DNA of 64,000 bases from an uncultured Clostridia bacterium (GTDB lineage: Bacteria; Bacillota; Clostridia; TANB77; CAG-508), in assembly GCA_948976265.1 (NCBI GenBank), contig CARFUA010000003.1, forward strand, positions 1-64,000, given 5' to 3'. A model generated the notes under the pieces. The model saw only the letters and a list, made by a program, of their open reading frames with translations. It searched no databases and was not told the origin of the DNA. Position numbers and translations under genes: made by a program. Shown piece by piece: positions 7,599-17,442 of the stretch (its first letter is position 1; each line of letters opens with the position of its first letter).

Positions 7599-8777
7599 GT
7601 GATATTTGATAAGTTGTTTAAAAATTCAGATGGTGAGTTTGTAAATATAATGGATGTATTATTTGGAAAAGAAGAATTGACAAATTATATCTATACATTG
7701 GCAGAAGCGCATGCTATTGATTTAATTGCGAAAACAATTGCAAAGTGCGAAATACAGACATTTGAAGTGAAAGACGGAAAAGTGCAAGAAAATAAAGGTG
7801 ATTTGTATTGGACTTTAAATGTACAGCCGAATTATAACGAAAATGGAACGAAATTTCTATACAAATTAGTAACAAAACTTTTGACAGATAAAACGGCATT
7901 GGTGGTTGTTCATGAAAAGTCGAAAAGTAATTTATTGTATGTTGCAGATAACTATAATGTATCAAATGGGCTTTTACATGGAAAAATTTTTACCAATGTT
8001 GAGATTTCGGATGATGAAGGAAATTCGTTGAGATTGGAAAAAACTTATTATCAGGATAATTGTATTTATTTTTCGCTAAAAAACGAAAAATTAGAAACGG
8101 CAAGTGAAAATTTTAAAACCAATATGGCAAAAGTTTTAAAAGCGACACAAAAAAGTTTTATAAGAGCAAATACAGCAAAGTGGAGATTGAAAAATCCAGG
8201 TGGACAACCGACGATGTTGGATATAGAAACAAAACAGCCAGTTAGTTATGAGGATTACAAAAAGAAAATAACGGAAGGTGTATTTAGTGATGAAGAGGCA
8301 ATTGTGTTGCTTTCTGAAATGTTTGATTTGATTAACTTAAATAACGATAATAAGAAGGATTTAACAGATTTTGAAAAGTGTATCAATCAAATAGGAAGTT
8401 TTGTTGCACAGAAGTGGAACATTCCATTAGATGTATTTTTTGGAAATAAAACAGAAAAATCAACAGGAACGCAAGATTTCATAACTTTTGCGGTGGATAC
8501 ATATTTCGAAATAATTGCAGATGGATTGAATGTTGGTTTGGTAGGTAAGGAAGACTTCTTGAAAGGAGAATATGTTGCGTTTAATAGAAGCAATATAACG
8601 CATAAAGATGTCTTAGATTGCGGAAGTGGAATTGATAAGTTGACGGCTAATCGTTTTAGTAGAAATGAAATAAACAAATTGTTAAAATTACCGATAATTG
8701 ATGAATCTTGGGCAAATGAACATAGTTTGACGAAAAATTATGGTGTTGCGGAAGGGGGTGAAAAAGAAGATGGATAA
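7599..8777 (+). CDS. Phage portal protein (HK97 family)
   Basis: 392 aa from GTG 7599 with AGGAGGTGGACAA upstream. It lies between TerL and the prohead protease. Visible family features are an N-terminal helix and beta region, the WRLKNPGGQPTMLD segment, and NQIGSFVAQKWNIPLDVFFG near residue 275. The product forms the dodecameric DNA entry ring. It overlaps the start of the protease gene by 8 bases. Confidence 0.85.
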   Translation: MIFDKLFKNSDGEFVNIMDVLFGKEELTNYIYTLAEAHAIDLIAKTIAKCEIQTFEVKDGKVQENKGDLYWTLNVQPNYNENGTKFLYKLVTKLLTDKTALVVVHEKSKSNLLYVADNYNVSNGLLHGKIFTNVEISDDEGNSLRLEKTYYQDNCIYFSLKNEKLETASENFKTNMAKVLKATQKSFIRANTAKWRLKNPGGQPTMLDIETKQPVSYEDYKKKITEGVFSDEEAIVLLSEMFDLINLNNDNKKDLTDFEKCINQIGSFVAQKWNIPLDVFFGNKTEKSTGTQDFITFAVDTYFEIIADGLNVGLVGKEDFLKGEYVAFNRSNITHKDVLDCGSGIDKLTANRFSRNEINKLLKLPIIDESWANEHSLTKNYGVAEGGEKEDG

Positions 8778-9543
8778 ATTTTTGAATTTCAAAAAGGTAA
8801 ATGAATCAGAAACAGAGTTGTACATTTATGGCGATATTCGTAAAAAGGATTGGATTGATTCATGGTTTGGAACAGGAGAAGATAAGACAGATGCTTTTTC
8901 TTTGAAAGATGCATTGGGTGCTGTTGATACTCCGAATTTAACAGTTAGAATAAATTCTTATGGTGGTTCTGTTTCAGAAGGTTTGGCGATTTATGGTCTG
9001 CTATCTGATTTTAAAGGATATGTAAAAACGATTGTTGACGGTTTTGCTTGTAGTGCTGCGAGCGTTATTTTTATGGCTGGACAAGAAAGAATTGTACCTG
9101 AAAATGGTTTGCTTATGATACATAATGCTTGGAGTTATGCAGAAGGTGATTCAAATGTTATGAAAAAAATGGCAGAAGATTTGGAGAAGATTACCCAACC
9201 GTCAATTAATATTTTTACAGCGAAAACTGGGTTGCCAGAAGAAACTGTAAAAGAAATGATGGATAGAGAAGAATGGATTACTTCGAAAGAGGCTTTTGAA
9301 TTAGGCTTTTCTACAAGTCAAATTAAGAAAGATACAGCAATGCAATCTTTAGAAACAGATTATGTTTATAATTTAGTTATGAAGAACAAGCAAAAAGACA
9401 AATTAATTCAAGATTTACAAGAAAAAATAAATCAAATGTTAAGTAGTTCAGTAGTAACTATTAATGCAAATGAGATAACTGCAAATTTAACAAATCAGGT
9501 TAAAGAGGACGCTTGGACGTCTTTTTTTAATACAAAAAAGTAA
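8770..9543 (+). CDS. ClpP-type prohead protease
   Basis: 257 aa from ATG 8770, preceded by GGGGGTGAAAAAGA; an in-frame ATG at 8740 lies upstream but lacks a site. ClpP-fold features: oligomer strand NLTVRINSYGGSVSEGLAIY, nucleophile Ser in DGFACSAASVIFMAG, and His in MIHNAWSYAEGD. It processes the capsid N-terminal scaffold. The C-terminal coiled tail (residues about 205-257) is typical of capsid protease/scaffold forms. Confidence 0.9.
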   Translation: MDKFLNFKKVNESETELYIYGDIRKKDWIDSWFGTGEDKTDAFSLKDALGAVDTPNLTVRINSYGGSVSEGLAIYGLLSDFKGYVKTIVDGFACSAASVIFMAGQERIVPENGLLMIHNAWSYAEGDSNVMKKMAEDLEKITQPSINIFTAKTGLPEETVKEMMDREEWITSKEAFELGFSTSQIKKDTAMQSLETDYVYNLVMKNKQKDKLIQDLQEKINQMLSSSVVTINANEITANLTNQVKEDAWTSFFNTKK

Positions 9544-9562
9544 AGAAAAGAGGTATAAAAAT

Positions 9563-10708
9563 ATGAAAATTAATGAAACAAAAATGAAACAAGCCCAAGA
9601 AGAGGCTTTAAAAATTTTACAAGAAGGGGAAGACAAATCACAAGCAATTATAGATGCTATGGAAAAAATCAATGAAGTACAATATGCTGATTTGATTGCA
9701 GTAATTGAGGAACAATCAGCAAAAGCAGAAAGTGACACAGCGTATGCAAAATCTTTAGGATTGAGAACTTTATCGAAAGAAGAAAAAACATTTTATGAAG
9801 CATTGAAAAATGACCCAAAACAAGCAATAACAGGAAATCAAATCGATATTATGCCAAATACGATTATAGACATTACATTAGAAGATATTAAAAAAGAAAG
9901 TGGAATTTTGAGTTATATCAATTTTGCGCCAGCAAATGTAAAAAAATGGATAACGGCGTCAAAAACAGGAGCATATTCTTGGGGTGCATTAACTGAAAAA
10001 ATTAAAGGTGAATTGACAGCTAGTTTTGCGGTACTTAATATGGAAGTATCTAAATTAACTGTTTATATGATTATTCCAAAAGCAATCAGGGATTTGGCGT
10101 TGCCATTTGTAGACAAATACTGTAGAGAAATCTTAAAAGAACAATTAAATGATGGTTTAGAATACGGAGCGTTGCAAGGAACAGGTAAAAACGAACCAGT
10201 TGGAATGTATAAACAAATTGCATCAAACAATGAAGATGGAACGCATAAAGATAAAACTGTTAATACAGACTTAACTTCATTTAAACCAAAGGCTTTAGCA
10301 GGGATGAAAAAATACTTAACTAAAAATGGAATGAGAACAATTGATAAATTAGTATTAGTTTGTCACCCAAATGACGAAGCTGACTATGTTGCACCTGCTA
10401 TTTACGATGACGAAGGCAGATTAGTTGCTTCTTATAAAAATTTAGAAGTAAGAACGTGTGCCAATAACCCACAAGGAAAGGCTTTAATCTTTATTCCTAA
10501 CAAATACACAATGGGCTTGACTGGTCTAGGATTTAAAGAATACGACCAAACAATGGCGCTAGATGATGCAGACGTAATTATTGGAAAAGGCTATGCTAAC
10601 GGTAGAGCGTCAGACGATAACATTGCTTACGTATTTGATGTAACTAAATTAGAGGAATATGTTCCAACTGTAAGAGTTGTAAAAGAAGAAGCAGTACAAG
10701 GAGCCTAA
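9563..10708 (+). CDS. Major capsid protein (HK97 fold)
   Basis: 381 aa. The N-terminal ~90 residues are charged helix, the expected delta/scaffold domain cleaved by the upstream protease. The rest has HK97-fold patterns such as GALQGTGKNEPVGMYKQIA, LVCHPNDEADYV, and a late ANGRASDDNIAYVFDVTK segment. Its stop codon lies inside a terminator-like hairpin (10700-10716), which may set the high capsid to connector expression ratio. Confidence 0.88.
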   Translation: MKINETKMKQAQEEALKILQEGEDKSQAIIDAMEKINEVQYADLIAVIEEQSAKAESDTAYAKSLGLRTLSKEEKTFYEALKNDPKQAITGNQIDIMPNTIIDITLEDIKKESGILSYINFAPANVKKWITASKTGAYSWGALTEKIKGELTASFAVLNMEVSKLTVYMIIPKAIRDLALPFVDKYCREILKEQLNDGLEYGALQGTGKNEPVGMYKQIASNNEDGTHKDKTVNTDLTSFKPKALAGMKKYLTKNGMRTIDKLVLVCHPNDEADYVAPAIYDDEGRLVASYKNLEVRTCANNPQGKALIFIPNKYTMGLTGLGFKEYDQTMALDDADVIIGKGYANGRASDDNIAYVFDVTKLEEYVPTVRVVKEEAVQGA

Positions 10709-10720
10709 AGGGCTCCTAAT
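10700..10720 (+). terminator. Hairpin overlapping the capsid stop codon
   Basis: GGAGCC (10700-10705) pairs with GGCTCC (10711-10716), with TAATTT following. A weak or partial terminator that would reduce downstream transcription after the capsid gene. Confidence 0.55.
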
Positions 10721-10741
10721 TTAATATAGGAGGAAATCAAA

Positions 10742-10972
10742 ATGGACGAAAAATATATGGTAGTATATAAAGCTTTTAAAGATTTGAAAGACAATGATTA
10801 TATTTACAAAGAAGGCGATATTTACCCACGAGAAGGCTTGAAACCAAGTAAGAAAAGAATTGAAGAATTGTTGTCTACGAAAAACAAAATTGGTGAATCA
10901 CTAATTGTTAAAGTAGAAGAAATTACGAAAGATTCTAACAATAAGGAAACAGAAGAAACTTCTGAAGAATAG
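10742..10972 (+). CDS. Small phage protein after capsid, 76 aa
   Basis: TATAGGAGGAAATCAAA precedes the ATG. It has a compact N-terminal domain (VVYKAFKDLKDNDYIYKEGD then YPREG) and an acidic Glu/Thr tail. Short proteins at this place in HK97-like phages are often head decoration or Rho-like N-terminal domain proteins, but I cannot confirm which. Confidence 0.6.
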   Translation: MDEKYMVVYKAFKDLKDNDYIYKEGDIYPREGLKPSKKRIEELLSTKNKIGESLIVKVEEITKDSNNKETEETSEE

Positions 10973-10982
10973 AGGTGTTGTT

Positions 10983-11273
10983 ATGAGCGATATAGGTCTT
11001 ATTATGACTTTAATTAAAGAAATAAGGTCAGAACAACATATTTCTCCGTTTCGAGAGAATGAGGAATTTGTGGGATATGTAAAAGAAGCAATCTATGACA
11101 TTAATGAAAAATGTGGCGCAAAGATTGATTACGACAAAGATTTGAAGGCGAGAAGCTTGTTGAAAAATTATGTTTTATATGCTGATTATAAGAGATTGGC
11201 AGAGTTTAAAGAATTGTATGGAGGGGAATATGCAGAACTTCAAGCGAGGTATTACAAACCTGCCGATTTATAA
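10983..11273 (+). CDS. Head-tail connector (gp6-like)
   Basis: 96 aa, all-helical by pattern, with GAGGTGTT before the ATG. The layout ending with LLKNYVLYADYKRLAEFKEL is typical of gp6/gp15-like adaptor proteins that sit below the portal. It overlaps the next gene. Confidence 0.6.
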   Translation: MSDIGLIMTLIKEIRSEQHISPFRENEEFVGYVKEAIYDINEKCGAKIDYDKDLKARSLLKNYVLYADYKRLAEFKELYGGEYAELQARYYKPADL

Positions 11274-11610
11274 TGACGGTGTTTTAGAGGTTTTTGAAAT
11301 GAAACAGACAAAAGATACTTGTCCGATGGAGTATATTAAGAGTACTGGAAAGAAGTTGTATTTTGAGGAATTGTCTGTGACAGATAGATTACGATTTGAA
11401 GCAGAACAAAGGGATAAGAATATAAGTTTGAAGGTTCGTATTCCACAGACGAAAGAAATAACTTCTATGAATGTTGTGAAGATAGGTAGCGAATATCACA
11501 AAGTTTTTAATAGTTACCATTTTACAAATAAAGAGGGATTCAAACAAACGGATTTGACGCTTGAAAATTATCCTAACCCAAGATTGGAGGAAGATTGTGG
11601 AAAAAGATGA
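11230..11610 (+). CDS. Head closure / head-tail joining protein
   Basis: 126 aa from ATG 11230 (GGAGGGGAAT upstream) rather than the earlier in-frame ATG 11170. Beta-rich, with SLKVRIPQTKEITSMNVVKI and YHKVFNSYHFTNKEGFKQTD, as in SPP1 gp16-like stopper proteins. Order in the cluster supports this. Confidence 0.6.
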   Translation: MQNFKRGITNLPIYNDGVLEVFEMKQTKDTCPMEYIKSTGKKLYFEELSVTDRLRFEAEQRDKNISLKVRIPQTKEITSMNVVKIGSEYHKVFNSYHFTNKEGFKQTDLTLENYPNPRLEEDCGKR

Positions 11611-11929
11611 ATTAATTAAAACATTGGAAAGTCTTGGTATTGCTTTTAATGAAGGAATACAGAACGACAGAAACACGAATCAATACCCAAGAATTGTGTT
11701 TTGGGAGTATGTTTGGGAGCCACTGAGTGCTAGTGGTGAGGTTTATGATACGAAAGTAACCTACCAAGTATCATTTTTTTCGGATATTCCAAGACACCAC
11801 AAATTACTAGAGCTACTAAGAAAGCTACATAAGAAGGGAATTAAGCCTGCAGTTGAACACGAATATGTTCAAGATGACAGGTATTTTCATTCTTATTTTG
11901 GAATTGAGGTGTTAGAAAATATTGAGTAA
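11597..11929 (+). CDS. Phage head-tail/tail terminator-type protein, 110 aa
   Basis: Start at GTG 11597 after TTGGAGGAAGATT, overlapping the previous stop. The pattern YPRIVFWEYVWEP, VTYQVSFFSDIP and GIEVLENIE matches the alpha/beta organisation of tail completion proteins encoded between the connector and tail tube genes. Assignment by position and pattern. Confidence 0.5.
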   Translation: MEKDELIKTLESLGIAFNEGIQNDRNTNQYPRIVFWEYVWEPLSASGEVYDTKVTYQVSFFSDIPRHHKLLELLRKLHKKGIKPAVEHEYVQDDRYFHSYFGIEVLENIE

Positions 11930-12338
11930 TAAAAAGGAAAAGTCTTTTTTTGGAATAAATGAAGGAAAATATAATAATTTTGCTGGATTTGAAGAGCTAG
12001 CGAAAGAAGTATCGACGTTTATAGAGGCAGTAGCAGATCCACAGAAAGCATTAGTGATTGGTGCAAAAGAGTTTGTAAAAGATTTGAAAAGGCTGCCAAA
12101 GCCTATGTCAAAGATAAGAAAGACTGGATACACACATTTGGTTAGTACATTTAGTTATAGAAAGAAAAAAGGTGAAGTTGAAGTTGGTTGGGGGAAATAT
12201 TATGGACCGATGGTTGAATATGGTACAATAAGGATGGATGAAATAACACATTTAAGACCTTGCTGGGATAGAAATAAAGAAAAGTATTATGAAAAAATGT
12301 TAATGGGGATAGGAATTGATCCATTCTTTTTTTATTAG
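11922..12338 (+). CDS. HK97 gp10-like head-tail protein
   Basis: 138 aa with TTG start 11922 overlapping the previous gene. It contains KTGYTHLVSTFSYRKKKGEV, VGWGKYYGPMVEYGT and LRPCWDRNKEKYYEKM, the pattern of HK97 gp10/minor tail completion proteins (YY-P-x-EYGT is typical). It joins the head and tail parts. Confidence 0.7.
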   Translation: MSNKKEKSFFGINEGKYNNFAGFEELAKEVSTFIEAVADPQKALVIGAKEFVKDLKRLPKPMSKIRKTGYTHLVSTFSYRKKKGEVEVGWGKYYGPMVEYGTIRMDEITHLRPCWDRNKEKYYEKMLMGIGIDPFFFY

Positions 12339-12379
12339 TATTTTATGAAAAAAATTAATAATAGAAAGGAAAGATAATT

Positions 12380-13012
12380 ATGAAAACAAAAAGACCGATG
12401 ATTAAAGAAACAGTTGGCGCTTTATATTTAGCATTTAATACGCCAACTGAAAACGGAGAGTTTGACGGAAAGTCAAGTTCGTATGAAGAAACGAATAAAA
12501 GCGAAGTTGTAAAAAATATAAAAACAACCGAAAATGCAGAAACAACAAAAGTGAGGGCAAGCGGAAAGGATTATTTAACAGCAAACCAAAGCGCAAGTGT
12601 AGAAATGGCAGTTGAAGTGGTTGCATTTGACCCAAGTGATTTGGCCAAAATGAGAAAAGACATCGTTGGAACTTCTGGATTGAATCGTTCGGGAAGAACG
12701 GGTGTAAGACCATATTTTGCGTTTGGTAAAGTGGTGAAAAAAGTTGGTGGAGGAGTTGAGTATGCTTGGTATCCGAAGTGTCAATTGACAGAGAATACAG
12801 ACGATATTGAAACATCGGAAGAAAGTTTGTCAGAACAAAACGACACAATTACGATTACAGCGTATGCTTATAATGATGAGGGAGATATTAAAACGTACGT
12901 AAATAGCGAAATGAGTAATTTTCCAAAGGGATTGACAGAGGAAAAATTCTTTACAGCTCCAATTTTGACGGATGAGGATTTGGCAGCTTTGACGGAAGTT
13001 GAAGGAGCGTGA
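12380..13012 (+). CDS. Major tail (tube) protein
   Basis: 210 aa after AGAAAGGAAAGATAATT. It is Thr/Glu-rich, with the phi13-type tail protein pattern RPYFAFGKVVKKVGGGVEYA and WYPKCQLTENTDD, and QNDTITITAYAYNDEG near the C-terminus. It polymerises into the non-contractile tube. A strong hairpin follows (13020-13047), as expected after a highly expressed structural gene. Confidence 0.8.
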   Translation: MKTKRPMIKETVGALYLAFNTPTENGEFDGKSSSYEETNKSEVVKNIKTTENAETTKVRASGKDYLTANQSASVEMAVEVVAFDPSDLAKMRKDIVGTSGLNRSGRTGVRPYFAFGKVVKKVGGGVEYAWYPKCQLTENTDDIETSEESLSEQNDTITITAYAYNDEGDIKTYVNSEMSNFPKGLTEEKFFTAPILTDEDLAALTEVEGA

Positions 13013-13019
13013 ATAGATA

Positions 13020-13047
13020 GGCTCTAAACTTAATTTAGAGCCTTATT
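13020..13047 (+). terminator. Terminator-like hairpin after tail tube gene
   Basis: GGCTCTAAA pairs with TTTAGAGCC around a 5-base loop, followed by TTATTTTA. Likely partial termination between the tail tube and chaperone genes. Confidence 0.65.
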
Positions 13048-13068
13048 TTAATAAAAGGAGAAGAAAAT

Positions 13069-13404
13069 ATGAAACAATTAGAAATTGAATTGAGAAATGG
13101 AGAAAATCTAATTTTAGAGGTTACACCACTTTTTTTGGAGTATGCGGAAGATTATGAGGGTGGAATTAAGAAATTGCAGGAAGATATGAAAGTGTTGGAA
13201 GAGGATTCAAAAGGAATAAGAGTAATGAATCATTTGCTATATGCGATAGTTGCTTCTAATCACAAAGAAGAATTGAGTTATGGTGAAGCGGTGCGACTTG
13301 TGAAGATAGAAGATATTGCGAGAATTGTTGGGTTTATTAATGAGGAACTTCCAGAAGTGAGCGAAGTTGCTAGCAAGCAAAACAGGATAAAGCATAGAAG
13401 ATAA
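13069..13404 (+). CDS. Tail assembly chaperone (gpG-like)
   Basis: 111 aa with AAAAGGAGAAGAAAAT upstream. Small, mixed alpha/beta and acidic, located between tail tube and tape measure where gpG-type chaperones lie. I see no room for the usual gpGT frameshift extension: a terminator-like hairpin follows, and the tape measure starts 70 bases downstream. Confidence 0.6.
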   Translation: MKQLEIELRNGENLILEVTPLFLEYAEDYEGGIKKLQEDMKVLEEDSKGIRVMNHLLYAIVASNHKEELSYGEAVRLVKIEDIARIVGFINEELPEVSEVASKQNRIKHRR

Positions 13405-13423
13405 TTTTTTGAGGGTATAAAGA

Positions 13424-13448
13424 ACATCAGAAATCTGGTGTTTTTTTG
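13424..13448 (+). terminator. Terminator-like hairpin before tape measure gene
   Basis: ACATCAG pairs with CTGGTGT (one G.T) around AAAT, followed by seven T. Good intrinsic terminator form inside the tail operon, so read-through or antitermination must occur. Confidence 0.65.
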
Positions 13449-13474
13449 TTGTCTAAAAGGAAAGAAGGTTCGAA

Positions 13475-16400
13475 ATGTCAGATGATTTAAAACGTGTTGG
13501 CTTAGTTTTTAAAGAAGAGGGTGCGGTTGATTTTAGAAAGACGTTGCAAGAAGTGAATATTGAGATGAATAAGAATTATAATCAGTTTAAGTTGACACAA
13601 AGCCAATGGGATAAGTCGACGAAATCGACTGAAAAATTGAAGGCACAGCAGGAGTATTTGGGAAATGCGATTGAGATACAAGGGGATAAAGTAAATGTTT
13701 TACGAAGACAGTTGGCGGAGTTAGAAGGTGCGGAAAATAAAAATATAACAGCGATTAAGAAAAAACAAAACGAATTGACAAATGCGGAGATTAAACTGAA
13801 AAATTATGAAAATCAGTTAAAAGAAGTAAATGGAAAGCTATCTAATTTTGGTGAAAAGATAACGAATGCAGGAGAAAAAATTGAAAAGTTTGGCTCAAAG
13901 ACAGAGAATGCAGGGAAAAAGATGTTGGGGGTGACAACAGGGATTACTGCTTTAGGAACAGGAGCGATTGCAACGGCTGCTAATTTTGAAGATAGCATGC
14001 GCCAAGTGGCAGCAACAATGGGGATTACAGCGGATGAGATAGAAAATGGTAGTGAAGCATATAAAATATTGGAGGATGCTGCAAAACAATGTGGAGAAAA
14101 TACGAAATATTCGGCAAGTGAAGCGGCAGATGCCTTGAATTATTTGGCATTGGCTGGATATGATGCGCAGAAATCAGCTGAGGTTTTGCCGAAGATTTTG
14201 AATTTGGCAGCAGCTGGAAATTTAGATTTGGCGACGGCTTCGGATATGGTGACGGATAGTATGGCTGCTTTAGGAATGCAAACAAGTGAGCTAGACAAGT
14301 ATATTGATGAGATGGCAAAGACATCTCAAAAATCAAATACGAGTGTTGGACAGCTGGGTGAAGCGACACTTACTTGTGCTGGTACTGTAAAAATGGCTGG
14401 CATGAGTTTGGAAACGATGAATACTGAATTAGGTATTTTGGCGAATAATGGTATTAAGGGAGCAGAAGGTGGAACGCATTTAAGAAATATTATTTTGTCT
14501 CTAACATCTCCGACTGATGTTGCAGCAAAAGCTTTGAAAAATCTAGGAATTAAGGTGACAGATAGTAGCGGAAATATTCGAGATATGAATGACATTATGG
14601 CTGATTTTAACAAGAAATTAGCAGGTATGAGCGATGAAAAGAAAACAAATATTATTTCACAAATTTTTAATAAAACGGATATTTCAGCGGTTAATGCATT
14701 GATTAAAGGTTCTGGTGAAGAATTTGCAAACTTGAAAAAAGAAATTTCAAATAGCAATGGTGCTGCACAGGATATGGCAGATACTATGAACAGTAGTTTA
14801 AAAGGGCAATTAACATTAGTAAAATCGCAGCTAGAAGCAATTGCAATTAAGTTGGGAAATAAGTTGATGCCTTGCGTGAAGGATTGCGTGAAGAAGATTA
14901 GTGATTTAGCAACATGGTTTTCAAATTTGAATGATGAACAAACAAAAACAGTTTTGAAGATAGCAGGAATTGTGGCGGCAGCAGGACCACTTTTGATGAT
15001 TGTTGGAAAAATAACATCGTTATTGGGAAGTGGGATGAAGACGATTGGAACAGTGTCGAAAGCGATTGGTGTGATGAAGGGGACAATTACGAGTACGTCG
15101 ACGGCAGTGAATGGGTTGGCTAAGGCGTTTGGCGCGATGACGAGTCCAGTTGGATTGGCTGTTGCTGGAGTAGGTACACTTGCAGGGGCGTATATATTGC
15201 TAAAGCAACAAGCAGATAAGTTGCCAGAGGGATTACAGAAGATAGTGGAGGAGACAAATCAGGCAAAGCAGTCACATGAGGAGTATAGGAATGAATTAGA
15301 TAAGACGGCATCAAGTAGTCTTGCTGAAATACAAAATTCAGAGAATTTAAGAAATGAATTGAGTAAGTTGGTAGATGAAAATGGAAAGGTAAAAGATGGC
15401 TATAAAGAGAGAGTTGAATTTATTTTAACGGAATTAAGCGAAACTTTAGGGATAGAATGTTCTTTGACAGGGGATGTGGTTGATAAATATAAGGAATTAA
15501 AAGAACAAATAGATTTGCTGATTTTAAAAAAGAAGGCACAGATAATATTGGAGAATGAAGAAGGAAAGTATACAGCTGCGATTAATAATAAAAATGATGC
15601 TTATAAAAAAATGGTTGATGCGCAAAATGAATATAATAAAGCATTGGAAGGCAAAACGTATGAGCAATATTTCGAAGATTTGAAACAAAATTATATTGAT
15701 GCGGGATATACGGCAGAGAAGTCTGTAGAGCATGCAAAAAGCCATATGTCTAAGTGGATAGATGGATATAAGGATGCATATGAAACAAATAAAGGAATAT
15801 ATAATGATTATTTGAATGATATAGCGAAATATGAAAATGATTTTGCTATATCGCAAAGTGAGAATACGGAGAGAATAAAACAGATGACGGATGAGAGAAT
15901 TAATAATTATTCTCGTGAAAGTTTGTCAAAGCAGGAGCAGATAAAAATTGGAATACAACAGGAATTATATAATATTGGAGAATTAAAGAAGCTATATGAA
16001 CAGGATATGCAAAATCAAAATGTGATTTCTTCACAAGCGAATGCGAATGCGATAAAGAGTGGAGAAGAACGTTTGCAAGCTTTGGTTCAGAATTTGATAG
16101 CACAGACGAGTACAGTAAATGAAAATTCGCCAGAAATCATAAATGCATGGAAGGAACTTGCGACAAATTCATATACTACCTATTATGATACAATTTCACC
16201 GCTAGACGAAACGTTGAGGTTGAAAATAGAAGAGATGACGGGGGTAACGGCAGAAAAGACACCAGAATTGGTGGCTGAAACGCAAAAAATGAGTGAGCAA
16301 GTTTTGGCACAAATAGAACAGAATCCAGAGTTTAGACAAGAGGCGATTAATAATTTGAAAGGAATGTTGAATGGATTAGAGGACAATGAATTAAGGGAAT

Positions 16401-16918
16401 TGCTTGAAAATGCAGGCGTTCAAGATGTCGAAAAAGTGTTAAATGGAATCCGAAAAGGGAATTTAGCAGAGGAGCAAGGCATAAGCATATTAAAAAGTTT
16501 GCATAGTGGCTTAAACAATAGTGGCTGGAAGAAAAGTTTATGGGATACGGCTAGAGGAATTGCTTCAAGCTTATCGGGATTATTGAGTGTAAAAGCTAAT
16601 GTGAATGGAAAAGCATCAGCATTGCCAGGACATAAAGATGGTTTAGATTTTGTGCCATATGATGACTATGTTGCAAGACTACATAAAGGGGAGAGAGTTC
16701 TAACGGCAAAAGAAAATAAATCTTTAGAAGAGGCACAGAGAAGTTCAAAAAAAAGCAATTTAGAATTTAATACAAGTTCAAATGAAAGGAATATTATTGA
16801 TTTTGATTACAATAAAATAGCGAATGCTTTTTTAACAGCTTTAAACAAATGCAAATTGACATTAGATGAAGATGGGTTTGCAAGGATAGTAAAAGATGAA
16901 TTATACAAAGTAGTATAA
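13475..16918 (+). CDS. Tail tape measure protein
   Basis: 1147 aa, the longest prophage gene. N-terminal coiled coil to about residue 150, a hydrophobic GTGAIATAANFE region, then the TP901-type core (SEAADALNYLALAGYDAQKS, TSDMVTDSMAAL-like segments). Hydrophobic segments lie at about 490-580 (IAGIVAAAGPLLMIVGKITS; VGLAVAGVGTLAGAYILL), followed by long coiled coil. The C-terminus has the common GHKDGLDFVPYDDYVARLHK-GERVLTAKEN motif. It sets tail length and helps DNA entry. About 100 bases separate it from the accessory cassette that follows. Confidence 0.92.
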   Translation: MSDDLKRVGLVFKEEGAVDFRKTLQEVNIEMNKNYNQFKLTQSQWDKSTKSTEKLKAQQEYLGNAIEIQGDKVNVLRRQLAELEGAENKNITAIKKKQNELTNAEIKLKNYENQLKEVNGKLSNFGEKITNAGEKIEKFGSKTENAGKKMLGVTTGITALGTGAIATAANFEDSMRQVAATMGITADEIENGSEAYKILEDAAKQCGENTKYSASEAADALNYLALAGYDAQKSAEVLPKILNLAAAGNLDLATASDMVTDSMAALGMQTSELDKYIDEMAKTSQKSNTSVGQLGEATLTCAGTVKMAGMSLETMNTELGILANNGIKGAEGGTHLRNIILSLTSPTDVAAKALKNLGIKVTDSSGNIRDMNDIMADFNKKLAGMSDEKKTNIISQIFNKTDISAVNALIKGSGEEFANLKKEISNSNGAAQDMADTMNSSLKGQLTLVKSQLEAIAIKLGNKLMPCVKDCVKKISDLATWFSNLNDEQTKTVLKIAGIVAAAGPLLMIVGKITSLLGSGMKTIGTVSKAIGVMKGTITSTSTAVNGLAKAFGAMTSPVGLAVAGVGTLAGAYILLKQQADKLPEGLQKIVEETNQAKQSHEEYRNELDKTASSSLAEIQNSENLRNELSKLVDENGKVKDGYKERVEFILTELSETLGIECSLTGDVVDKYKELKEQIDLLILKKKAQIILENEEGKYTAAINNKNDAYKKMVDAQNEYNKALEGKTYEQYFEDLKQNYIDAGYTAEKSVEHAKSHMSKWIDGYKDAYETNKGIYNDYLNDIAKYENDFAISQSENTERIKQMTDERINNYSRESLSKQEQIKIGIQQELYNIGELKKLYEQDMQNQNVISSQANANAIKSGEERLQALVQNLIAQTSTVNENSPEIINAWKELATNSYTTYYDTISPLDETLRLKIEEMTGVTAEKTPELVAETQKMSEQVLAQIEQNPEFRQEAINNLKGMLNGLEDNELRELLENAGVQDVEKVLNGIRKGNLAEEQGISILKSLHSGLNNSGWKKSLWDTARGIASSLSGLLSVKANVNGKASALPGHKDGLDFVPYDDYVARLHKGERVLTAKENKSLEEAQRSSKKSNLEFNTSSNERNIIDFDYNKIANAFLTALNKCKLTLDEDGFARIVKDELYKVV

Positions 16919-17014
16919 AACACAATTGTCGAATAAAACAGAATTATGTCGAATGATTATTCTTGTAATATTAGGTCGAAGATTATAGAATGTTGACAGA
17001 GGGGGAAATAAAAT

Positions 17015-17416
17015 ATGGAAGACAAAAAAAATGAAGAAAATTTTTTTCAAAAATGGGGACTTATAATTTTCATTTTACTTATGAGTATTGGCATAATATT
17101 TTCTGTTTTTAAACACAGCAAGCCTTCTATTGCTTCTCAATATTCTAAACAAGCAATTAGCATACTTAAAGACTTTAAGAATACAACAATAACAGCAGAT
17201 GAAGCCTATACTAAAATACAAACATTAGAAAAACGAGTAGATGAAGAAAAAGAAAAAACAGATTTAAATGAAAATGAGAAACTAGATTTATTAACACTTG
17301 GAATGGAACTAGGAATAATTTCTTGGGAGTTATTAGGAGATAAAAATACTATGAGTTCTGAAAGTTTTACAATTTCAGAAATTGATGAATACATTGTGAA
17401 ATTGAAGAAGTATTAG
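17015..17416 (+). CDS. Accessory single-pass membrane protein, 133 aa
   Basis: GAGGGGGAAATAAAAT precedes the ATG. One membrane segment (WGLIIFILLMSIGIIFSVF, about residues 14-34) is followed by a charged, helical extracytoplasmic or cytoplasmic domain. It uses more ATA/TTA/AAA and less TTG/AGG than flanking tail genes. It lies between tape measure and distal tail genes, a place where tail modules usually have no such gene, so it is probably a moron. Function unknown. Confidence 0.6.
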   Translation: MEDKKNEENFFQKWGLIIFILLMSIGIIFSVFKHSKPSIASQYSKQAISILKDFKNTTITADEAYTKIQTLEKRVDEEKEKTDLNENEKLDLLTLGMELGIISWELLGDKNTMSSESFTISEIDEYIVKLKKY

Positions 17417-17442
17417 TAGAATCTTAAAAGGGAGAAAATACC

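Noticed and set aside
13069..13475. Classical gpG/gpGT -1 frameshift in the tail chaperone
   Set aside because: No downstream overlapping frame of useful length before the tape measure gene, and a terminator hairpin intervenes.
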